A DNA stretch of 7,761 nt from Legionella sp. (GTDB taxonomy: Bacteria; Pseudomonadota; Gammaproteobacteria; Legionellales; Legionellaceae). The notes below the pieces were generated by a model that saw only the letters and a list, made by a program, of their open reading frames with translations, was not told the origin of the DNA and did no database searches. The DNA is taken from the NCBI GenBank assembly GCA_004297865.1, contig SCSO01000320.1, forward strand, positions 1 through 7,761, read 5' to 3'. Shown in pieces: positions 1 to 5,709 of this stretch (positions are counted from its first letter, which is position 1; each line of letters begins with the position of its first letter). The translations under genes and the position numbers were made by a program.

Positions 1-1
1 A

Positions 2-298
2 TTTTTTGATAAAGAGCCAATGCGCCTATTACTTCAACAATTAGGGTTTAACAATATTCAAATAAGCTACCATGGAGTCACATTAAACCGATTACGTGCA
101 ACGTCTACACTGTTAACCAAGTTTATAGCTCTTCGCTCTAAATTAATTACCTTAGGAATAACTAGGCCGTTTTCTCGTATTCAGAAAGGAATGGAAGAGT
201 TAATAGATCCTATTGAGCGAGCAGTTATGGCTCCTTTTAGAGCTCATATTGAGTCAAGCAAACCAGCTGGGTGGTTGCGGGCAGTAGCTACAAAATGA
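2..298 (+). CDS. C-terminal part of a probable SAM-dependent methyltransferase (5' truncated by window)
   Basis: The reading frame is open from base 2 (FFDKEP...) to a TGA at 296-298, so the gene starts upstream and only about 98 codons are visible. The visible start, an aromatic pair followed by a helix ending in LLLQQLGF and then a beta strand (NNIQISYHG), resembles the C-terminal 'lL...GF..v' segment of class I methyltransferases. The closing GWLRAVATK is like the last strand of that fold. The SAM-binding glycine motif would lie upstream and cannot be seen, so the assignment is an inference from the tail only. The stop overlaps the next gene's ATG (ATGA), indicating translational coupling with the acyltransferase. 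In a polysaccharide locus such an enzyme would O- or N-methylate a sugar. The alternative is another transferase with a Rossmann-like C-terminus. Confidence 0.5.
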   Translation, partial: FFDKEPMRLLLQQLGFNNIQISYHGVTLNRLRATSTLLTKFIALRSKLITLGITRPFSRIQKGMEELIDPIERAVMAPFRAHIESSKPAGWLRAVATK

Positions 299-966
299 TA
301 AAGACTTTTAAAAAGATAAAAAAATTGCTCCCTGAAAGGGATATTAAATATTTGATTTATGAAAGATACGCTTTATTGCTAGGGAAACTTACGATTAGCA
401 TAAGTAAAGCACTTTATCGAAAAAGACTGCAAATTCAACCCTATTATAAGGTTTGGGGGAACATTCGCTTTCTTATTCAGGGTCCTGGATCCATCATAAT
501 AGGTAAAAATTTTCATGCTGTTTCAGCTAGAAGAAGATCCTTTATTACCTTATTTACACCCTGTCACTTGACAGTAATTGGCAATGGGCAAATAAAGCTA
601 GGGGATCATGTGGGACTTAATGGCACAACTATTGTAGCCCGACATAAGGTATCCATTGGGGACAATACAATGATAGGACCCAATACTATTATTATGGATC
701 ACGATGGCCATGTTGCTTGGCCTCCTAGTGAGCGCTGGATTAAAGCAGCCCCAATTGCAGAGATAATAATTGAAAATGATGTATGGATAGGAATGAATTG
801 TATTATTTTAAAAGGAGTAAAAATTGGTAGTGGCTCAATAGTAGCTGCTGGAAGTATTGTTATTAGTAATATTGAGCCTAATAGCCTTTATGCAGGCAAT
901 CCGGCAAAAAAAATTAAGTCATATAACACAGAAAATTCTATGCCTATGGCTACTGAAAATTTCTGA
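295..966 (+). CDS. Left-handed beta-helix (hexapeptide repeat) acyltransferase, WbbJ/maltose-O-acetyltransferase-like
   Basis: A 223-residue protein with a basic N-terminal region (about 1-50) and imperfect hexapeptide repeats from about 60 to 202 ([LIV]-G-x4 turns such as IGNGQIKLGDHVGL, VSIGDNTMIGPN, VWIGMNCIILKGVKIGSGS). It ends with the family signature YAGNPAKKI (199-207). The DHDGH motif at 135-139 supplies the catalytic histidine known from this acetyl-CoA-dependent family. It probably O- or N-acetylates a sugar of the surface glycan in the cytoplasm. I chose the ATG at 295, which overlaps the upstream TGA as ATGA. An in-frame GTG at 271 would add eight residues but lies inside the previous gene and has no good ribosome site. 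The acyl donor and the acceptor sugar cannot be read from the sequence. Confidence 0.87.
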   Translation: MIKTFKKIKKLLPERDIKYLIYERYALLLGKLTISISKALYRKRLQIQPYYKVWGNIRFLIQGPGSIIIGKNFHAVSARRRSFITLFTPCHLTVIGNGQIKLGDHVGLNGTTIVARHKVSIGDNTMIGPNTIIMDHDGHVAWPPSERWIKAAPIAEIIIENDVWIGMNCIILKGVKIGSGSIVAAGSIVISNIEPNSLYAGNPAKKIKSYNTENSMPMATENF

Positions 967-982
967 CTAATTATATACAAAC

Positions 983-989
983 GGATGAG
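983..989 (+). promoter_or_regulatory. Probable ribosome binding site for the KdsA-like gene
   Basis: GGATGAG lies 4 bases before the ATG at 994. The in-frame ATG at 985 is inside this purine-rich stretch and has no comparable site of its own, which favours 994 as the start. The match to the Shine-Dalgarno consensus is only partial. Confidence 0.4.
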
Positions 990-993
990 ATTC

Positions 994-1875
994 ATGGAAA
1001 AAAAAATAATTAGGGTAGGCTATGGTGCTATTGCAACAGTAAACATTGGCGAGCGCTTGCCTTTAGTTTTTATTGGAGGACCGTGTGCAATTGAAAGCCG
1101 AGATCATGCATTCAAAATGGCAGAGTCTATCGATGAGATCTGTCGTCGTGTAGGGATCTCGTGGATTTATAAGTCTTGTTATGATAAGGATTGTCGCTCA
1201 TCACCAGATAGTTTTCATGGACTTGGCCCTGAGGAGGGTTTACGAATCCTTGCTGAAGTACGGGAAGTATATGGTGTCCCAGTTGTATCAGATTTTTCAG
1301 AAGCGGAGTGGGCTCCAGCAACTGGAGAAGTATGCGATATGGTACAGATACCCGCTTACCTTTGCAGACAAACATCTATTTTGAAGGCCGCAGCACTTAC
1401 GAATAGGCCCATCCACCTTAAAAAAGGGCAGTTTATGAGTCCTTGGAATATGAAAAATTCAGTTAGAAAGATAGAAGCCAATGGCAATCATCAAATTTTA
1501 CTGGCTGATCGTGGTTCGTTTTTTGGCTATAACATGTTAGTTAATGATATGACTTGCCTTCCAATTATGGCAGCAACAGGCTATCCAGTTTGCTTTGACG
1601 CGACACACTCTATTCAACTACCAACTTCAATGGGTAATATTTCTGGAGGGCAACGAGAGTTTATTCCTTATTTAGTGCGGGCCGCTGTTGCTTGTGGTAT
1701 CCAGGCTTTATTTATGGAAGTCCATGATGATCCTGCTAATGCGAAGTCTGATGCTAATACTGTATTAGACATTAAATACTTGGAAAATATTCTTGGTCAA
1801 GCCAAAGCTGTACATGAAACACGGCTTGAATTACTTGAAAAATACGGAGAAGATAATGTCCATCCAAATGAATAA
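994..1875 (+). CDS. KdsA-like 3-deoxy-ulosonate 8-phosphate synthase paralogue (metal-dependent type)
   Basis: A 293-residue TIM-barrel enzyme of the KDO8P synthase/DAHP synthase family, which condenses PEP with a phosphorylated aldose to a 3-deoxy-2-ulosonate phosphate. Family landmarks in order: GGPCAIES (28-35), K60, RSS (68-70), QIPAYLCRQT (118-127), KKGQFMSPWNM (143-153), ADRGSFFGY (171-179), DATHS (202-206), SGGQRE (217-222), MEVHDDP (241-247) and SDANT (252-256). C31, H205, E242 and D253 correspond to the four metal ligands of metal-dependent enzymes such as the Aquifex one; the E. coli enzyme has Asn in place of the Cys. The diagnostic KANRSS loop reads KDCRSS here, so the aldose may not be arabinose 5-phosphate. 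This is probably a second copy besides a housekeeping kdsA. An alternative start is the ATG at 985. The 3' end overlaps the next gene by 20 bp. Confidence 0.88.
   Translation: MEKKIIRVGYGAIATVNIGERLPLVFIGGPCAIESRDHAFKMAESIDEICRRVGISWIYKSCYDKDCRSSPDSFHGLGPEEGLRILAEVREVYGVPVVSDFSEAEWAPATGEVCDMVQIPAYLCRQTSILKAAALTNRPIHLKKGQFMSPWNMKNSVRKIEANGNHQILLADRGSFFGYNMLVNDMTCLPIMAATGYPVCFDATHSIQLPTSMGNISGGQREFIPYLVRAAVACGIQALFMEVHDDPANAKSDANTVLDIKYLENILGQAKAVHETRLELLEKYGEDNVHPNE
1846..1850 (+). promoter_or_regulatory. Ribosome binding site fixing the start of the CBS protein
   Basis: GGAGA sits 5 bases before the ATG at 1856, inside the end of the KdsA-like gene. It favours this start over the in-frame ATG at 1793, which would add 21 residues with no counterpart in KdsD/KpsF tails. 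Confidence 0.65.
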
Positions 1876-2278
1876 TATGATGTTGGTTCGTGATGTGATG
1901 ATGCCGATTAATCGGATCCCCTTGATTGAAAAAACGGTTATTTTGAAAGAGGCTCTTGAAGAAATGGGTAGAGTTAGGTTAGGTATAGCTTGTATTGTTG
2001 ATTCTGACAATAAACTACTAGGGATTCTTACAGATGGTGATTTCAGACGAAAGTTGCTTAAAGTTCAAAAGCCATTTTCTGCATTTTTGGTTGATGATGC
2101 TCTCGATCATGCTATCCGTTCACCCGTAACAATACGTCCAACTGAAACTTTAGTAGACGCAATTAGTATTATGGGCCAAAAACAAATATGGGACTTACCC
2201 GTTGTAAATGAACAAGGCATTCTCGAAGGTTTGCTGCACCTACATCCTGCAGTAGAAGCCTTACTTAATGGAAAATAA
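1856..2278 (+). CDS. Stand-alone CBS-domain pair protein, KdsD/KpsF C-terminal type without SIS domain
   Basis: A 140-residue protein consisting almost only of two CBS motifs: CBS1 about 11-66 (VRDVMMP...RLGIACIVD...GILTDGDFRR) and CBS2 about 85-138 (HAIRSPVTIRP...DLPVVNEQGILEGLLHLH). This is the layout of the C-terminal third of arabinose-5-phosphate isomerases KdsD/KpsF, including TDGDxRR and the closing GxxHxH motif, where the usual HD is HP. The N-terminal SIS domain that carries out isomerisation (about 200 residues) is absent, and the upstream DNA is the KdsA-like gene, so this is not an in-place frameshift remnant. CBS pairs bind adenosyl nucleotides or other ligands and regulate partners. 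Here it may bind a nucleotide such as CMP or a sugar nucleotide and control a neighbouring enzyme, or pair with a SIS protein encoded elsewhere. That role is inference. Translation is coupled to the KdsA-like gene by a 20-bp overlap. Confidence 0.88.
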   Translation: MSIQMNNMMLVRDVMMPINRIPLIEKTVILKEALEEMGRVRLGIACIVDSDNKLLGILTDGDFRRKLLKVQKPFSAFLVDDALDHAIRSPVTIRPTETLVDAISIMGQKQIWDLPVVNEQGILEGLLHLHPAVEALLNGK

Positions 2279-2281
2279 AAG

Positions 2282-3067
2282 ATGAATGTCATAATGGAAA
2301 ACAGAACTGCTTTAAAAAATAAATTACGACAACGCGAACGGTTATTTGCTGGTTGGGTATCCTATGCTCATCCTTCAATTACTGAAACCTTTGCCCGAGC
2401 AGGTTTCGATTTTATAGCCATTGATATGGAGCACTCAACTATCTCATTGGAGCAAGCACAGCGGATCATAGCTGCAAGTCAAAGTGAAGGCGTGCCTTGT
2501 CTTCCGCGACCAGTTTCTCACTCGAACGACTACTTTAAACCCTTGTTAGATTCCGGGGCGGATGGTTTATTGGTACAGATGGTGAACACTACAGAAGAAG
2601 TTGAGGCGATAATTGGTTTACTGAAATATCCACCTGTCGGACGCCGAACTTATGGTGTGAATCGTGCACAAGCCTACGGTTTTGATTTTGATAGCTACAT
2701 AAAAAGCTGGAACGAAACATCAATATTTCTTATCCAAGTAGAGTCAATTCAAGCTGTGGAAAACATAGAGAAATTGCTGGCTTTTGATGAAATTGATGGT
2801 GTTATGATTGGTCCTTACGATATTTCTGGTTCATTGGGAGTGCCTGGCCAAACTTCCCATCCTTTAGTAATTGAAGCGTCTCGCAAAGTAATTGAAGCTT
2901 GTGCGCGTGCAGGAAAAAGTTGTGGTACTCAAGTGGCGGATGCATCACTTGAAAATGTTCAGGCTTTATTTGATTTGGGACATACTTTCGCAATACTAGG
3001 TTCCGATTTATTTGTATTATGGAAGTGGGCAGAGCAAATGCAAGGGTTGATGAGCTTGATGCGTTAA
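2282..3067 (+). CDS. HpcH/HpaI-family class II pyruvate aldolase
   Basis: A 261-residue protein of usual family length. These Mg/Mn-dependent TIM-barrel aldolases reversibly join pyruvate to an aldehyde, giving 2-keto-3-deoxy (4-hydroxy-2-oxo) acids. The residues known from HpcH all have counterparts at the right spacing: H51 in DMEHS (general base), R76 in PRP (pyruvate binding), Q152 and E154 in IQVES (metal) and D180 in GPYDIS (metal). It is therefore probably active. The family includes aromatic-catabolism enzymes and the sugar-acid aldolases GarL and RhmA/YfaU. With a KdsA-like gene upstream and a CMP-ulosonate synthetase downstream, a role in building or trimming a 3-deoxy-ulosonic acid is more likely here than catabolism. 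It starts 3 bp after the CBS gene, with a weak purine-rich ribosome site; an ATG at 2294 is an alternative start. Confidence 0.88.
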   Translation: MNVIMENRTALKNKLRQRERLFAGWVSYAHPSITETFARAGFDFIAIDMEHSTISLEQAQRIIAASQSEGVPCLPRPVSHSNDYFKPLLDSGADGLLVQMVNTTEEVEAIIGLLKYPPVGRRTYGVNRAQAYGFDFDSYIKSWNETSIFLIQVESIQAVENIEKLLAFDEIDGVMIGPYDISGSLGVPGQTSHPLVIEASRKVIEACARAGKSCGTQVADASLENVQALFDLGHTFAILGSDLFVLWKWAEQMQGLMSLMR

Positions 3068-3086
3068 TAATAAACAGAGTGGGTTT

Positions 3087-3869
3087 ATGAGTTTATATTT
3101 AAATGAGTTATTTAATTTGGAAAATAAAGTCGCTGTAGTGATAGGAGCAGGTGGCTATTTATGCAGCGAGATGGCCCGAGGTTTTGCTAAAGCAGGATGT
3201 AGTGTAGCCGTGCTTGATTTGCGTATTGAAAAAGCAGTGACTGTAGAAACAGAATTAAGGGAAGCTGGTTTTGATAAGGTAATGTCGCTTGCTATAGATG
3301 TTTCTAAGAAACAAGATCATCTTAATGCCTTAGACAACATTCTATCTAACTTTGGTCAGATTGATATCTTAGTGAATGGCGCGGGGATTAATGGTCCAAC
3401 ACCTTTTTTAGAGTTAACTCTTGAGGAGTGGCATGCCATAATTGACTCCCAACTTACTGGTACTTTTTTAGGTTGCCAAGTTTTTGGTGGCTATATGGTC
3501 GATCAAGGTAAAGGGTCTATAATCAATATTTCTTCTGCTTCGGCAGGTCCGCCTTTGTCTAAAGCATTTACCTACTCGGTGGCTAAAGCAGGAATAAAAA
3601 ATCTAACGCAAAATTTGGGTCGAGAATGGGGCACTAAGGGAGTTCGTGTGAACGCACTAAGGCCTGGTTTTTTTCCAACAGAATGGAACCGCAAGAATTT
3701 TATTACACAAGAACGAGAGGCCGCAATTTTGTCACACACACCTATGGCACGCTATGGTGTTCCTAGAGAATTAATTGGTGCAGTTTTGTGGTTGGCGTCA
3801 GATGCTGCTAGTTTTGTTACAGGTAGCGAAGTTGCTGTTGACGGTGGTTTTTCTTGTATGAGCATTTGA
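3087..3869 (+). CDS. Short-chain dehydrogenase/reductase, mannonate/gluconate-dehydrogenase-like
   Basis: A classical SDR of 260 residues. The nucleotide loop is atypical: VIGAGGYLCSE (18-28) keeps the first glycine but has Y and C where most SDRs have the later glycines of TGxxxGxG. From memory this GGxLC form occurs in SDRs annotated as mannonate/fructuronate or gluconate dehydrogenases. D44 after the second strand (AVLDLR) suggests NAD(H) preference. Further motifs are NGAG (97-100), S150, and Y163-x3-K167 of the active site, followed by RVNALRPG and the C-terminal VTGSEVAVDGG. The usual active-site Asn in helix E appears to be Q122 (DSQLTGTF). It would oxidise or reduce a hydroxyl/keto group of a sugar or sugar acid in the cytoplasm. 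The substrate is unknown. A GAGTGG ribosome site lies 5 bases before the ATG. Confidence 0.87.
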   Translation: MSLYLNELFNLENKVAVVIGAGGYLCSEMARGFAKAGCSVAVLDLRIEKAVTVETELREAGFDKVMSLAIDVSKKQDHLNALDNILSNFGQIDILVNGAGINGPTPFLELTLEEWHAIIDSQLTGTFLGCQVFGGYMVDQGKGSIINISSASAGPPLSKAFTYSVAKAGIKNLTQNLGREWGTKGVRVNALRPGFFPTEWNRKNFITQEREAAILSHTPMARYGVPRELIGAVLWLASDAASFVTGSEVAVDGGFSCMSI

Positions 3870-3887
3870 CAGGAAGGGATTTCGTAT

Positions 3888-3892
3888 AAGGA
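3888..3892 (+). promoter_or_regulatory. Ribosome binding site for the PhyH-like gene
   Basis: AAGGA lies 9 bases before the ATG at 3902. It directly abuts the in-frame TTG at 3893 and so argues against that codon as the start. Confidence 0.5.
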
Positions 3893-3901
3893 TTGCTTTT
3901 T

Positions 3902-4876
3902 ATGCAAAAAGAATTGTCAGTAAGGCCACCTCACTTAATGAGGCGGGTAAAAGAGCGTATAATGTATGTGGGTAGGCATAAGAATTCTGAGTTAGATTTA
4001 GATAGTAGCCTTAGGGGACATTTAGCTCATCTAAAGAGATTTGGCTATGTGATGCTGACAGATATTTTTTCAGAAGCAGTACTAGAGCAAATTAGAGCAT
4101 CTTACAAAATAGAGCTAGAAGAAAAGTTAAATTTTGAGACACCCTGCTTAGCTCAAAATAAGATTGATGTTGGGAAACATAAAATCTTATTAGATAATTA
4201 TTTGCGTTATACCCCACAGCAATATTTAGAGCAAGGGATTGCATTTACAAAGAATGAAGTGTCTTCTTATCAGCAAGTACTCACCGAGTTTAGACCTTCC
4301 ACTTTAAAAACATATATTCCAAACAATAATGTGTTTTATAAAATATGGCTTCACCCGATCATTTTAAATATTGTTGAAGCGTATATGGGATTAAGGCCTT
4401 ATCTGGTTGAAGCTTATTTGCGACGAAATTTCCCTGCGGATCACAAAGTAATGAATCATTTTTGGCACCGGGATACTAATCATAAGGATTATCTGGTAAA
4501 GGCATTTATTTTTCTATCTGACTGTGAACTGCATCATGGGCCTCATGAGTATATTGCAGAGTCTATCAATGACATGCGTTTTAAAGGCAGACCTTATTAT
4601 ACTGATGAGGAAATCGACAGGGTTTATCCATTTGGCCACCAGAGTCGAATTACAAGCATTGTCAGAGCAGGTACTATTATTCTTGAGGATACACGAGGCC
4701 TTCATCGTGCTATGGTTCCTACTGAAGGCTTCCGTGATTTAGGCTATGCTGTTTTTTTTCCAAGAAATGTTTTTTATAGGCGGTCAAAACCACATTTTAC
4801 TCTAAATTTAGAGACCTATAACCAACTCGATTTAAGGCAAAGATCTTTTATTGCACATGAGAATATCATTAAGTAA
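3902..4876 (+). CDS. Phytanoyl-CoA dioxygenase (PhyH)-like Fe(II)/2-oxoglutarate oxygenase
   Basis: A 324-residue protein. Residues about 40-60 (LKRFGYVMLTDIFSEAVLEQI) match the N-terminal signature of PhyH-type oxygenases. The Fe(II) facial triad is visible as H189-x-D191 (FWHRDTN) and H268 (RGLHRAM). R278, ten residues later, is the expected 2-oxoglutarate salt-bridge residue. The double-stranded beta-helix core runs roughly 160-290. The enzyme should hydroxylate, or by C-H oxidation epimerise or desaturate, a small molecule using O2 and 2OG. The family name does not imply a lipid substrate, since many bacterial members act on sugars, amino acids or antibiotic precursors. It lies between two SDR genes, so the substrate is probably the same sugar-acid intermediate (inference). 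The N-terminus is basic and has no signal peptide. ATG 3902 was chosen over TTG 3893 from ribosome-site spacing. Confidence 0.85.
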   Translation: MQKELSVRPPHLMRRVKERIMYVGRHKNSELDLDSSLRGHLAHLKRFGYVMLTDIFSEAVLEQIRASYKIELEEKLNFETPCLAQNKIDVGKHKILLDNYLRYTPQQYLEQGIAFTKNEVSSYQQVLTEFRPSTLKTYIPNNNVFYKIWLHPIILNIVEAYMGLRPYLVEAYLRRNFPADHKVMNHFWHRDTNHKDYLVKAFIFLSDCELHHGPHEYIAESINDMRFKGRPYYTDEEIDRVYPFGHQSRITSIVRAGTIILEDTRGLHRAMVPTEGFRDLGYAVFFPRNVFYRRSKPHFTLNLETYNQLDLRQRSFIAHENIIK

Positions 4877-4889
4877 TTTGACAGCTATT

Positions 4890-4895
4890 AAGAGG
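4890..4895 (+). promoter_or_regulatory. Ribosome binding site for the GTG-started SDR gene
   Basis: AAGAGG lies 5 bases before the GTG at 4901. The overlapping ATG at 4899 reads directly into TGA, so the GTG must be the start. Confidence 0.65.
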
Positions 4896-4900
4896 CAAAT

Positions 4901-5650
4901 GTGAATCAAAAAACCGTAGTTATTACAGGGGGAAGCCGTGGTATTGGTCTTTACATCACAGAAGCTTTTGCAGCAGCGGGCTATGAAGTCATTGTAGGGG
5001 CACGGCAACAAAACGACTTAGAAAACCGATTTGATAGTCGTGTAACCTTTATATCCAGTGATGTTAATAATGAATTAGATCATGATGAGTTAGTGCAGGC
5101 AGCTATTAGAAAGACTGGTAAGCTGGATGTGTATATTAATAACGCAGGATTCTCGGAGTGGCGCCCAATTGGTGAGGTTGATGAGAAATTTTTTGACCAG
5201 ATTATTGGAACGAACCTAAAAGGCGCTTTTTGGGGATGTAAAGCTGCAGTTAAGTCCATGAGAGAAGGCGGTAGCATTATTAATATTTCTAGCATCGCAG
5301 GAAAGCGTGGGAGCGCTAATAATACTGCGTACTGCGCTTCTAAATTTGGTATGAATGGCTTGACGCAATCATTGGCGAAAGAGGTTGGTCCGCGCGGAAT
5401 TCGTGTTAATGCTATTTGTCCTGTATTAATTCCTACACCGGGATTAATAGATGCATTAATGAGTTCTTATGCTCCAGCCAATGGTGAGCCGGATCATTTT
5501 ATTGCGAAGTTTGCGGCGGATAATGCTGCCTTGAAGCGACTTCCTTCTGGGAATGAAGTGGCCGCGATGTGTTTGTTTCTGGCTTCTGAGGGATCTTCCG
5601 CAGTAACAGGGCAATGTATTAATGTAGACTGTGGTGTTTTTCCTCAATAA
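4901..5650 (+). CDS. Short-chain dehydrogenase/reductase, classical FabG-like
   Basis: A 249-residue classical SDR with all landmarks intact: TGGSRGIG (9-16) for the dinucleotide, NNAG (80-83), the active-site tetrad N105, S131, Y144 and K148 (YxxxK as YCASK), GIRVNAICP (166-174) and a C-terminal VTGQCINVDCG. R35 after the second strand (VGARQQ) may favour NADP(H), unlike the first SDR of this operon. A role in fatty-acid synthesis is unlikely given the context. More probably it reduces or oxidises a keto-sugar made by the neighbouring oxygenase or first SDR. It starts with GTG, has a good AAGAGG ribosome site, and follows the PhyH gene by 24 bp. Its last codons form one arm of a hairpin spanning the stop codon. 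Confidence 0.88.
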   Translation: MNQKTVVITGGSRGIGLYITEAFAAAGYEVIVGARQQNDLENRFDSRVTFISSDVNNELDHDELVQAAIRKTGKLDVYINNAGFSEWRPIGEVDEKFFDQIIGTNLKGAFWGCKAAVKSMREGGSIINISSIAGKRGSANNTAYCASKFGMNGLTQSLAKEVGPRGIRVNAICPVLIPTPGLIDALMSSYAPANGEPDHFIAKFAADNAALKRLPSGNEVAAMCLFLASEGSSAVTGQCINVDCGVFPQ

Positions 5651-5660
5651 TATTTGAGGA
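5641..5660 (+). other. Perfect 7-bp inverted repeat over the SDR stop codon
   Basis: TCCTCAA (5641-5647) and TTGAGGA (5654-5660) are exact reverse complements around a 6-base loop that contains the TAA stop. Outside one mismatch, three further pairs (one G-T) can form at 5637-5639/5662-5664. No T-run follows, so it is not a standard terminator. The right arm holds GAGGA, the best Shine-Dalgarno-like sequence before the KdsB-like gene, though it lies 16 bases from the first possible ATG. Confidence 0.5.
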
Positions 5661-5709
5661 TAAGTTCTCATAGTTCATGATGAAACACTATATTAATGGC
5701 GTAGTAAAA

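Noticed and set aside
271..294. GTG start at 271 extending the acyltransferase by eight residues
   Set aside because: It lies inside the upstream gene and lacks a good ribosome site, while the ATG at 295 forms a classic ATGA overlap.
568..596. Sigma70-like promoter TTGACA-N17-AATAAA inside the acyltransferase gene
   Set aside because: The -35 is perfect but the -10 matches only 4 of 6, and it lies deep in a coding region about 400 bp from the next start; probably chance in AT-rich DNA.
1793..1855. N-terminal extension of the CBS protein from ATG 1793
   Set aside because: The extra 21 residues lie in another frame of the KdsA-like gene, match nothing in the family, and a GGAGA site points to 1856.
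994..1875. Calling the KdsA-like gene a DAHP synthase (aromatic amino acid pathway)
   Set aside because: It has RSS and the QxPAxLxRQT, DRGxxFGY and SGGxR motifs of Kdo8P synthases rather than the KPRTS loop of DAHP synthases, and the context is glycan synthesis.
2282..3067. Aromatic-compound catabolism role for the HpcH/HpaI aldolase
   Set aside because: No catabolic neighbours are present; all adjacent genes point to sugar-acid metabolism.
3866..3890. TTGACA...TATAAG promoter between the first SDR and the PhyH gene
   Set aside because: The boxes are separated by only 13 bases, too short for a normal sigma70 promoter, and the TTGACA overlaps the SDR stop codon.
5641..5660. Intrinsic terminator after the second SDR
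   Set aside because: The stem is AT-containing, only 7 bp, and no T-run follows on either strand.
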